Assembly: GCA_016234625.1 (NCBI GenBank)
Contig: JACRBD010000281.1
Span: forward strand, 1 to 45,368
DNA from: Caulobacterales bacterium
GTDB lineage: Bacteria > Pseudomonadota > Alphaproteobacteria > Caulobacterales > Caulobacteraceae
Direction of reading: 5' to 3'
DNA length: 45,368 bases
Numbering within the stretch: position 1 is the stretch's first letter; each line of letters opens with the position of its first letter. The translations under genes were made by a program, and so were the position numbers. A model generated the notes under the pieces. The model did not search any database and was not told where the DNA came from. It saw nothing but the letters and a program-made list of their open reading frames with translations. Positions 16,406 through 24,107 of the stretch are shown one piece after another.

Positions 16406-16845
16406 GGCCGGACCGCCGTTTGCGTCGCGGTGGAAGCGGAGGCGGCGGCGCCGACCTCGACCAGCCCGCCGGTCGCCGTGACCGAGGTGGCGTTGGCGCT
16501 GAGCGCGCCGGTGTTTTGCTGTTCAGCCTCGACGGCCACGTCGACGACGCTGTTGTCGCCGACGACAACGGTGATGAGGTTCATGTTGGCCACCGAGCCG
16601 ACGCTGGGCAGGCCCCCGAAACCGCCGCCGGATGCGGTGGGTCCGCCCGGGAAGCCGCCGGGCCGGCCGGCCTGCTCGGCCTGCCACATCGTCACGGCGC
16701 GGCCGGTCGCGGCGACATTGCCGTGAACCCCGTAGTCCCAGGGGTGGCTGTTGAGACGGTCGTCGGCGCGGGCGGCGGAACCGCCCAGCAGCGCGCAGCC
16801 GATGACGAACGCCAGCGGCGCTCGGGTGAAATCAGTCATGGACAT
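16402..16845 (-). CDS. Exported HfaA-like / curlin-like adhesin candidate
   Basis: 147 residues with a signal peptide (APLAFVIGCALLGGSAARA). The mature part is Gly/Ser/Ala-rich in the middle and then has SVANMNLITVVVGDNSVVDV followed by AEQQNTGALSANATSV. This N/Q/V/T-rich beta-strand pattern resembles the C-terminal part of HfaA, the curlin-like holdfast anchor protein of Caulobacter, as I remember it. With a CsgG/HfaB-like pore two genes upstream, it is probably a secreted surface subunit. The similarity was judged by eye and needs a profile search. It overlaps the DUF4239 gene by 4 bp. Confidence 0.55.
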   Translation of the reverse strand: MSMTDFTRAPLAFVIGCALLGGSAARADDRLNSHPWDYGVHGNVAATGRAVTMWQAEQAGRPGGFPGGPTASGGGFGGLPSVGSVANMNLITVVVGDNSVVDVAVEAEQQNTGALSANATSVTATGGLVEVGAAASASTATQTAVRP

Positions 16846-16902
16846 CGCTTTCCAGATTGAGGGGACCCGGAGACAGCGCCGCCGCCTCCGGGTCCAACGA
16901 GG

Positions 16903-17739
16903 CTAGAGACCCGGAACCAGCGTTCCGACGCGGGTGGTCACGCCGGCCAGGTTGCCGATGGCGGTCGCCGTGGCGCTGGCGATCGGCCGGTCCAGGGCGC
17001 CCATGTTGCTGGCGCTGTTCAGGGTGACGCTGGTGGCGGCCGTCGCGTCGGTAGCGCCGATGCTCAGCTGGGCCAGGTCGGCCGCCATCAGGGCGTTGGT
17101 GACATAGCCGCCGGTGGGGTCGGCGCCCGCCAGCTCGGCCGGCGGCGCCGCCAGTTCGAGGCTGGTGGTGTTGCTGACCGCGCGGGCGTCGGACGAAGCG
17201 GTGGCGTCGATGACCCCGACGGCGCTGGCCGTGGCCGAGGTCTGGTGCGGCGTCAGAAAGCCGGTCCCGGCGTCCGCGATCATGCCGTCGGCGTAGGCGT
17301 AGTTGGGATTGGCGGCCAGGGGATCGGCCACCGAGGGAACCGCGCCGGAAGTGGGTTCGACAGCGCCGGCATGGAACTGCCCGACATCGACCGAAAGCGG
17401 AACCTCCGAGCCGGCGCTATAGACGTTGGCGTAGGCTGAGGCGCTGGACACCATGTGACCAAGGTCGGTTCCGCCGTCCAGGGGGCTGGTCGCGGGAAGC
17501 ACGATGGCCTGGCCGTCGGACTGGGCGTTGATGTCGCCCATGTAAATCTGACGGGCCTGTAGCGTCGCCTGGCCGGTAGGCAGGGCCACCAGGCTGGAGG
17601 TGGTGACGTTGGTGCTGGTGTCGGTGCGGGTCAGCACCCAGCTCCAGTTGACGGTGTCGAAGGCCAGGGCCGGGCCGGCCATCAAACCAAGAACGAGGGC
17701 GGCGGAGGCCGCGCCCGCGCGAAGGGATCGGGAGGTCAT
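16903..17739 (-). CDS. Exported HfaD-like surface protein candidate
   Basis: 278 residues from MTSRSLRAGAA with a signal peptide ending GPALA. The mature protein is very rich in Ala, Thr, Ser and Asn, nearly free of Cys and Lys, with short beta-strand-like stretches (TNVTTSSLVALPTGQATLQA, ATAATSVTLNSASN). That composition suits a secreted adhesin or amyloid-like fibre subunit. The position between the HfaB-like and HfaA-like genes suggests the third member of an Hfa set (HfaD), although I see no diagnostic motif. The ORF track start at 17808 is rejected because it overlaps the upstream gene; 17739 begins the signal peptide. Confidence 0.5.
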   Translation of the reverse strand: MTSRSLRAGAASAALVLGLMAGPALAFDTVNWSWVLTRTDTSTNVTTSSLVALPTGQATLQARQIYMGDINAQSDGQAIVLPATSPLDGGTDLGHMVSSASAYANVYSAGSEVPLSVDVGQFHAGAVEPTSGAVPSVADPLAANPNYAYADGMIADAGTGFLTPHQTSATASAVGVIDATASSDARAVSNTTSLELAAPPAELAGADPTGGYVTNALMAADLAQLSIGATDATAATSVTLNSASNMGALDRPIASATATAIGNLAGVTTRVGTLVPGL

Positions 17740-17765
17740 GGGAAGGTCTTTCCGTTGGGGAGGGT

Positions 17766-18593
17766 TTATGAAGGACGAGCCGTTGCGCCGTCCTCGGTGA
17801 GGCGACATTCGGGATTTGCGGCCAGGCCGAGGTAGTCCGTCATGATCTGATGGACGGCCATCTCGGCGACTGACCGGACGCCGAGCTGCAACGGCTCGTT
17901 CCGGATACGTCCGGCGTCCAATTCGATGAGGTTGGAGCCAAAGAAGCGGAAGACGTTGGCCTCCACCTCGCGGCCGACGATGCGTTTCTGCAGGCTGGAG
18001 ACGTAGACGACCTCAAGTGTGCGGGCGTCGATCAGGCGAAGGTCGAGGGCGACATTGACCACCACCCGCTTGCCGCCGCCGCCGACGCCCTTGATCCACA
18101 GGCCGACGCCGTCGCTGACGATGTTGTAGTTGAGCTCGGTCAGGGCGCCGGCGACGATGAAGTCCGCGCCGCGTACGGCGCCGGGCCTGATGGGTTCGCC
18201 CGCCAGGCCGCCCTTGCGGAACATCAGCTCCTGGTTGGCCACGCGCAGGTCGGCCCGCTCCAGCAGACGCACCTTGCGGGTCTTGTAGAAGGCGCTGATC
18301 ACCATCTCGGTGGCGCCCTGGCTGAGGGCGTAGCCGTGATCGGCGACGCTGAGCTGACCGGTCTTGTCGACGATCTCGCCGACCGCCAGCGAGGGCAGGT
18401 TGTCCCCGGGCCGGGCGGCGAGGGCGGACAGGCAATGCGAGTAGGGCGTGGCGTTGCTGCTGACCGGATAGGCCGAGGCGTCGTCGCCCGCCGAGGCGGG
18501 GAAAGCCGCGCCGAGGGTGAGGAGCATCGCTGTGGTCGCGAAGGCCGCCACCGGGTTGCGGTCTCGCCATGAAGCTGTTGCTGCGTTTTTCAT
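17766..18593 (-). CDS. HfaB/CsgG-family outer-membrane secretion protein
   Basis: 275 residues with a signal peptide. The CsgG-family domain contains ATPYSHCLSALAA, SLAVGEIVDKTGQLSV, QGATEMVISAFYKTRKVRLL, ADFIVAGALTELNYNIVSDG and VALDLRLIDARTLEVVYVSS. CsgG forms the outer-membrane pore for curli subunits; HfaB is its Caulobacter homologue that assembles the holdfast anchor, and this protein follows the HfaB pattern closely. Oddly, there is no Cys after the signal sequence (it ends FPASAGDD), whereas CsgG and HfaB are lipoproteins. It is first in a five-gene operon and divergent from the REC-EAL gene. Confidence 0.85.
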   Translation of the reverse strand: MKNAATASWRDRNPVAAFATTAMLLTLGAAFPASAGDDASAYPVSSNATPYSHCLSALAARPGDNLPSLAVGEIVDKTGQLSVADHGYALSQGATEMVISAFYKTRKVRLLERADLRVANQELMFRKGGLAGEPIRPGAVRGADFIVAGALTELNYNIVSDGVGLWIKGVGGGGKRVVVNVALDLRLIDARTLEVVYVSSLQKRIVGREVEANVFRFFGSNLIELDAGRIRNEPLQLGVRSVAEMAVHQIMTDYLGLAANPECRLTEDGATARPS

Positions 18594-18753
18594 GACGGCT
18601 ACCTACCGCCACGATTTCCGCCTGAGCGGGCAACCGCCACCGCATCGGCGCCAATGGTCAGGATCGCTCCGAACCGGCGTCACCCGCCGTGAAACCGGCG
18701 CTTGCGGGAGTCTAAGGCATGGAGGCCGATCCCCGGCGCAGGAGCCTTGAGCC

Positions 18754-19938
18754 ATGTCCGCACAGCGCGTTCTTATTGTCGATGACGATCCGGAGTTCGC
18801 CGCCCTCCTGGCCGAGGGGCTGACCGATCGGGGTCATCCCTGCCGCACCGAGAGCGACGCCGCCCATCTTGGCGCGGGCGCCTGGGCCTGGGCGGACCTG
18901 GCGATCGTCGACCTGCAACTGGGCCGAGGGCAGGATGGGCCCCAGGTCCTGCGCCGCATGCGCCTGCTCAAGACGAGGCCGCGGATCATCCTGGTCAGCG
19001 GCTTCGATGTCATGGTGTTGGCGGCGGCGAGCCGGGCGGCGGGCGAAATGGGCTATGAGATGGCAGGGGCCTTCGCCAAGCCCGTCGCCATCGGGGCCCT
19101 GGCCTCGGTCGTGGCGGCCAGGCCTGTCCACGATCCCCAATCGGCCCGCAAGCGCTCGCCGGTGACCGCGGATGACCTGGTCCAGGGGCTGGACCGCCAG
19201 GAGATCAGCGTCGTCTTCCAGCCGAAAGTGGCCCTCGCCGACGGCGCCTGCGCGGGCTTTGAGGCGCTGGCCAGGTGGTCCTCTCCCGTGCTGGGCGAGG
19301 TTTCGCCGGACCGTTTCGTCACCGCCGCTGAAGTCTTTGGCCTGGCCGAGCGCCTGACCATGGCCGTCTACACACAGGTGTTGAAGACCGCCTCGGCCTG
19401 GGCCGCCGTGGGATTCGCGCCACCGATCTCGGTGAATCTTTCAGCCGAACTGCTGCCGGCCGATGGTCTGGTGGAAGCGCTGCTGGACCTGACAGCCCGC
19501 TTCGACGCGCCGCCCACCCAGATCACCTTCGAACTGACCGAGACCGCCGCCATGCCCATGCGTGGACGGGCGCTGGAGGCGGTTACCCGGCTGCGGCTGG
19601 CCGGGTTCGGTCTGTCTCTCGACGATTTCGGCATGGGCGAGAACCGCTTCGAGCGGCTGCTGGGTCTGCCGCTGACCGAGGTCAAACTCGACCAACGCTT
19701 CGCTCAACTGGTCACCAGGCCGCATGGCCGGCGGCTGGTCAGCGGCCTCGCCGCCTTGATCCGTGGCCTGGGGGCCGTCTGTGTCGCCGAAGGCATCGAG
19801 GACGAAGCGCAACTGGAGGCGTTTCGAGACGCCGGCTGCGACATCGGCCAGGGCTGGCGCCTCGGTCGGCCCCTGGCCGCGCCGGAGCGTTGTGTTGAGT
19901 TCGCCCGCGCATCTCACCATGCCGCCGTTAAACACTGA
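18754..19938 (+). CDS. Response regulator with EAL c-di-GMP phosphodiesterase domain
   Basis: 394 residues. The receiver domain (1-125) has the acidic cluster VDDDPEF, phospho-acceptor Asp in LAIVDLQLG (about 51) and the conserved Lys in AGAFAKPVA. The EAL domain (about 140-385) keeps the catalytic set: FEALARW, VNLSAE, FELTETA, SLDDFGMG, VKLDQRF, VAEGIEDE and GQGWRLGRPL. It is therefore predicted to be an active phosphodiesterase turned on or off by phosphorylation. It is divergent from the HfaB-like operon and probably lowers c-di-GMP to control attachment; that link is inference from context. Confidence 0.92.
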   Translation: MSAQRVLIVDDDPEFAALLAEGLTDRGHPCRTESDAAHLGAGAWAWADLAIVDLQLGRGQDGPQVLRRMRLLKTRPRIILVSGFDVMVLAAASRAAGEMGYEMAGAFAKPVAIGALASVVAARPVHDPQSARKRSPVTADDLVQGLDRQEISVVFQPKVALADGACAGFEALARWSSPVLGEVSPDRFVTAAEVFGLAERLTMAVYTQVLKTASAWAAVGFAPPISVNLSAELLPADGLVEALLDLTARFDAPPTQITFELTETAAMPMRGRALEAVTRLRLAGFGLSLDDFGMGENRFERLLGLPLTEVKLDQRFAQLVTRPHGRRLVSGLAALIRGLGAVCVAEGIEDEAQLEAFRDAGCDIGQGWRLGRPLAAPERCVEFARASHHAAVKH

Positions 19939-19978
19939 TCTTTCCAACAAGTTCACCTAAGCCCCGTAGACGCGATCG

Positions 19979-20887
19979 ATGACAGCCTTTCAAACCCTGG
20001 TCGTCGAGGACGACCCTGCCTGCGCCGAGGCGCTGGGCGAACTCCTGAACGACGCCGGATATCAGACCCGCCACGCCGCCGATCCCGGACAAGCCATGGT
20101 CGCCATGGCCCGCGACGCCGCCGTCGGCATTGTCGTTCTTGATTTCCATCTGCCGGAAATGGACGGCCTGCGGCTGCTGCGTGAACTGCGCGCGGCCGCC
20201 AGCGAGCGGGGCAGCTCGATCCAGGTTCTGCTCTGCTCCGGCGCGGCGGGCATGGCCGACCTGGACGCCGCCATGCGCCTGGGCGTGGCGGCCTATCTTT
20301 CCAAGCCGATCGAGCGGGCGGCGCTGCTCAACGCCATGGCCGACGCCGCCAGGCGCTACCGCGACCTGGAGGCCGACCGCACGGCCAGAAGCGCGATGAT
20401 CGGTCATTTCCGCACCCTGGAAGACGGTCTCATCCAGGCGTCGCGACAGATGTCACAGCTGCTGGATCTGCCGGCCGCGCCATCATTGGCCGACCCGGAG
20501 TCAGCCCCGGGCTTTGGCGCCGCTCCGGCGCCGGGCGTTGATCGAGCCTGGCAAGCGCTGCAGTGCGACCGTCTGCTAAAGGAGGCGCGGCTGATGGATC
20601 GCCTGCTGGCGCGGGCGGCCATCGACAGCGCGGAATGGCGCGTCCTGCTGGCGCTGCGGGAGGCTGATCTGGGCGGCGGGGCGGCTTCGGCCACCAGCAT
20701 CGCCCTGGCCTGCGGGGCCAGCGCCACGGCAGGCCTCAGGCGGATCGCCGCGCTGGAAGGGCGGGGGCTTGTGGGGCGGGGAGATGACTCCAGTGACGGA
20801 CGGCGGGCCATGCTGACGCTCACCGCCACTGGACGGACCCTGTGCGGCGAGGTGATCGAGGCCATTGTCGCGGCCAGGGCGGCATGA
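19979..20887 (+). CDS. Response regulator with MarR-like winged-helix output
   Basis: 302 residues. The N-terminal receiver (1-125) has VEDDPACAEAL, phospho-acceptor Asp in GIVVLDFHLPEMDGL and the Lys in AAYLSKPIER. After a linker of about 90 residues, the C-terminal part (about 215-302: WRVLLALREADLGGGAASAT, GLRRIAALEGRGLVGRGDDS, GRRAMLTLTATGR) has the wing and helix pattern of MarR regulators. REC fused to a MarR-like domain is an uncommon output. It lies 40 bp after the REC-EAL gene and overlaps the kinase gene by ATGA, so the three probably form one operon and phosphorelay. Confidence 0.82.
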   Translation: MTAFQTLVVEDDPACAEALGELLNDAGYQTRHAADPGQAMVAMARDAAVGIVVLDFHLPEMDGLRLLRELRAAASERGSSIQVLLCSGAAGMADLDAAMRLGVAAYLSKPIERAALLNAMADAARRYRDLEADRTARSAMIGHFRTLEDGLIQASRQMSQLLDLPAAPSLADPESAPGFGAAPAPGVDRAWQALQCDRLLKEARLMDRLLARAAIDSAEWRVLLALREADLGGGAASATSIALACGASATAGLRRIAALEGRGLVGRGDDSSDGRRAMLTLTATGRTLCGEVIEAIVAARAA

Positions 20888-22646
20888 CGATCCGCACTCG
20901 CCTGATCGCCTCGATCGCCGCGATCCAGACCCTGTTTCTGATCACCATGGTCATCGCCACCCTGACCATTGGCCGGGAGGCCGCCAGCCGGCGAATTGAG
21001 GTCCAGGCCGGTCAGAAGGCCGATCTGGCGGCCATTCTTCTTCGCAAGGCCGTATGGGGCAGCGACGTCGCGGCGGCCCGCGAGCTCGCCCAAGAACTGG
21101 TCGACGGAGACGCCCTGGTCTCCGCTGTCGTGTTCGACAGGCGCGGCGCGGTCCTGGCCTCGGCGAGCGACGCCGGCCCGGCCCCCCGGCGCGCCGCCCG
21201 GGCCAGCCGGCCGATCCAGGTCGATGGCGTGGCGGCCGGGACAGTGGCGGTGGAGGTGTCGGGCGACTTTCTGGATGGCGTCCTGGCGGGGATCTATTCG
21301 AAACTCGTGCTGATCGCGGCGTGTCTCGTCCTGCTGTCGGCTGGCGCCTCCTGGATGTTCGGCAACCTGATGACGCGGCGCCTAGCGGCCCTGCGCCTCT
21401 CCGCCGAAGCCTTGGCGCAGGGGGATTTCGAGCTGCGGATGAGCGGACGGGACCGCTCGAGGTGGTCGCCGTGGCCAAGGCGATGAACGGGATGGCCCAG
21501 CGCCTGGGCGGGCTCTATGCCGACATCCGCCACGACCTGGACCGCCGCAATCGCATGCTGGCCTCGACATTCGAGCACATGAACCAGGGCGTCGCCATCT
21601 TCGACGCCGAGGGCCGCCTGGTCGAGGTGAATGAGGCGTTTGCCGGCCTCATCGGCCTGCCGCCGGCCGTGATCGTCGCCGGGATCCATCTCGACGCGCT
21701 TGTGGATTTTCATGCCGAGGCCGGGGCCTACAGGGGTGGGGCCGAGGAGGAGTCTCTCGAAGCTTCGTGCCGAAGCCGGGACTGGCCGGGGCCTTCGTTG
21801 ACCTTCAGGCTGCCGTTTCCCGACGGGCGGGCGATCGCGGTTCAGCGCACCCGTCTCCCGGACGGCGGGTTCATCGCCGTCCACGAGGACATCACCCGCC
21901 AGCTCCAGGACGAACGGCGCCTGCGGCACGCCGCCAAGCTGACCACCCTGGGCCGGCTGGCCACGGCCACCGCGCATGAGCTGAACCAGCCGCTCAACGT
22001 CATCCGCCTGTCGGCCGACAACGCCGCCGCCCGGCTGGCCGCCGACACGGCGAGCCCCGAATACCTGGCGGAAAGGCTGCAACGGATATCGGCCCAGACC
22101 GAGCGCGCGGCCCGGATCATCGATCACATGCGCATATTCGGGCGGATGCCGGCGGAGGAGCCGGCGCCCTTCGACCTTGGCGAAACCGTCAGGTCGGCGG
22201 CCGAATTCTTCGGCGAGACCGCGCGCCTGCGCGGGTTGCGACTGGACCTTTGCCTGGATCCTGGCCTGATGGTCACGGGTCATCCGGCGCTGATCGAACA
22301 GGTGGTCGCCAACATCCTGTCCAACGCATTCGCCGCCCTGGCCGCCGCCGACGTCGCTTCGCCGACGGTGCGGATCGGCGCGGCGCGGCGTGGCGGCCGG
22401 ATCAGGGTCGAGGTCGCCGACAACGCCGGCGGCGTACCGGCCGACGTTCTACCCCGCATCTTCGAACCCTTCTTCACCACCAAGTCGGTCCACGAGGGCA
22501 CGGGGCTGGGGCTGTCCATCAGCTACGGCATCGTCGCCGACATGGGCGGACGGCTGGAGGTGGAAAATCGCGGCGAGGGGGCGGTGTTCTCGTTCGAGCT
22601 TCAAGCGCTGGGCGCACCGGCGCCGGCGGCTGAGGCCGCGGCCTAG
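20884..22646 (+). pseudogene. Sensor histidine kinase, frameshifted in HAMP region
   Basis: Two overlapping frames make one membrane kinase. Frame 1 (20884-21486) encodes two transmembrane segments (about residues 8-31 and 141-163) around a periplasmic domain and the start of HAMP (GDFELRMSGR). The rest continues in another frame from about 21450 (PLEVVAVAKAMNGMAQRL) with PAS (FEHMNQGVAIFDAEGRLVEV), H-box (TATAHELNQPLNVIRLSADN), N-box (EQVVANILSNAF) and GTGLGLSISYG to 22646. The shift corresponds to one missing base near 21445-21455. It may be a real inactivation or a sequencing error; everything else looks intact (about 587 residues if restored). It is the probable kinase of the two upstream response regulators. 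Confidence 0.8.
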
Positions 22647-23100
22647 GAAGGGGACACGTCAGCTACTGGATGGTGGCCACATCTGATTTGTCGAGCTGAC
22701 GCCCGCCTAGTTGCAGTCACGGATTCCCGCACGTCGACCTGGGTCAGTGGCGGCTGGCGCCGCGTGTCGCGCGGGCTACGCCACCTCTGGCGACATGGCC
22801 ATTGTCTTTTCTTCAGGCTGGCCGGGCAGTCGTTCGCCGGGGTGTTTGTCCGAAACCTGTAGGTATTTTTCGGACGCTACAGACCGACGCCTTGGGTGGC
22901 GCCGGCGGCCGCTCGACGGCGCGTCCCGCCGTGCATCGTCTGTCGCGCAGGCTCCCTGCAACCACCATCAAGCCGACGCGGCGCATCCAGCGCAACTGCG
23001 GCTATTGCACATCAGTTCGCCTAACTTGCTGAAAATGCTAATCAGTCCGTCCAGTCCGACGCAGGGCCTATTTCTACATAAATTGTGTAATAAAATCAAT
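22647..23100. other. Gene-free right end of the island, upstream of dusA
   Basis: This 454-bp stretch has no ORF with protein-like composition. It starts with GGGGACACGTCAGCT, which resembles half of the GGGGACA palindromes, and an 8-bp inverted repeat (CGTCAGCT at 22657, AGCTGACG at 22694). The last 70 bp are AT-rich (ACATAAATTGTGTAATAAAA) and run into the dusA start, as expected for an attP arm and possibly a promoter for dusA. No integrase gene is present here, where dusA-specific elements often carry one. Confidence 0.5.
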
Positions 23101-24072
23101 ATGTTATCCGTTGCCCCCATGATGGACTGGACCGACCGCAATTGCCGGGCGTTCCACCGTGTCCTGACGCGGCGGTCGCTGCTGTATACCGAGATGGTCA
23201 CCAGCGGGGCGGTGCTGCATGGGCCGCGGGAGCGGCTGCTGGGCTATGATCCCTCGGAACATCCGGTGGCGCTGCAGCTGGGCGGGTCGGAGCCGGCGGA
23301 TCTGGCGGCCTGCGCGAAGATCGCCGAGGACCTCGGCTACGACGAGATCAACCTCAATGTCGGCTGCCCCTCCGACCGGGTGCAGAGCGGCCGGTTCGGC
23401 GCCTGCCTGATGCGCGAGCCGGAGCTGGTGGCAGACTGCATGGCCGCCATGAAGGCCGCCGTGGCCACGCCGGTGACTGTCAAATGCCGCATCGGCGTCG
23501 ACGACCAGGATCCGGGGGAAGCCCTGTTCCGGCTGGTCGACCTGTCGGCCCGGGCGGGGGTGACGACCTTTGTCGTGCATGCCCGCAAGGCCTGGCTGCA
23601 GGGCCTGTCGCCCAAGGAAAACCGGGACATCCCGCCACTGGACTATCCGCTGGTCTATCGGCTCAAGCGCGAGCGGCCGGACCTGACCATCGTCCTCAAT
23701 GGCGGGGTGGCGAGCCTCGACGAGGCCGTGGCGCATCTGGACCATGTGGACGGGGTGATGCTCGGCCGGGCGGCCTATCACGAACCGGGGATTCTGGGCT
23801 CGGTGGACAGCCGCGTCTTCGGCGAGGGCGAGGTCGTCGATCCGTTCGAGGCGGTCGAACGCTACCGCCCCTACATGGCTGGCCGTCTGGCGGCGGGTGC
23901 TCATCTGGCCGGCATGACCCGCCACATGCTGGGCCTGTTCCACGGTCGCCCGGGCGCGCGCAGCTGGCGGCGGATATTGACCGTCGAGGGCAGCAAGGCG
24001 GGCGCTGGCCTGGAGGTCGTCGATGCGGCGCTGGCGGCGGTGGCCGAGGCGGCGGCGCGGAAGGCGGCGTAG
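23101..24072 (+). CDS. dusA: tRNA-dihydrouridine(20/20a) synthase DusA
   Basis: 323 residues. This flavoenzyme reduces uridine in the D-loop of tRNA using NADPH. Diagnostic blocks are the N-terminal VAPMMDWTDRNCRAFHR, LQLGGSEPADLA, DEINLNVGCPSDRVQSGRFG (with the active-site Cys in NVGCPS), VTVKCRIGVDD, FVVHARKAWLQGLSPKENR and GVMLGRAAYHEPG. All point to DusA rather than DusB or DusC. The ORF track extends upstream to 22711, but that part is non-coding in character; ATG 23101 opens the conserved N-terminus. The first codons (ATG TTA) appear to be supplied by the inserted island, replacing the original start left at 6603-6656. Confidence 0.95.
   Translation: MLSVAPMMDWTDRNCRAFHRVLTRRSLLYTEMVTSGAVLHGPRERLLGYDPSEHPVALQLGGSEPADLAACAKIAEDLGYDEINLNVGCPSDRVQSGRFGACLMREPELVADCMAAMKAAVATPVTVKCRIGVDDQDPGEALFRLVDLSARAGVTTFVVHARKAWLQGLSPKENRDIPPLDYPLVYRLKRERPDLTIVLNGGVASLDEAVAHLDHVDGVMLGRAAYHEPGILGSVDSRVFGEGEVVDPFEAVERYRPYMAGRLAAGAHLAGMTRHMLGLFHGRPGARSWRRILTVEGSKAGAGLEVVDAALAAVAEAAARKAA
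23107..23132 (+). other. Candidate right attachment site (attR) inside dusA
   Basis: This segment matches 6645-6670 at 23 of 26 positions, with the last 14 bases identical, and lies within codons 3-11 of the intact dusA. Together the two sites delimit about 16.4 kb. Insertion at the 5' end of dusA with reconstitution of the gene is the pattern described for dusA-specific integrative elements. Confidence 0.75.
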
Positions 24073-24103
24073 GGGGCGTATACCGCCTTCGCTACCTGTC
24101 CCC
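24072..24103. repeat. Degenerate GGGG...TGTCCCC palindrome (REP-like)
   Basis: Starting at the last base of the dusA stop codon, the sequence TATACCGCCTTCGCTACCTG between GGGG and TCCCC matches the hairpin at 27210 (TACCGCCTTCGGTACGTG) with a few changes. It is a decayed member of the same family. Confidence 0.65.
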
Positions 24104-24107
24104 GAAA

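Noticed and set aside
22657-22701. 8-bp inverted repeat CGTCAGCT/AGCTGACG as a terminator for the kinase gene
   Set aside because: The 29-nt loop is too large and no T-tract follows; kept only as a note in the gene-free region.
23049-23057. GTCCAGTCC as an inverted partial copy of the att core
   Set aside because: Only nine bases match the reverse complement of the core, which is expected by chance at this scale in GC-rich DNA.
22711-23100. 130-residue N-terminal extension of DusA in the ORF track
   Set aside because: DusA proteins begin close to LSVAPMMDWT; the extension has no protein-like character and runs through the AT-rich island end.
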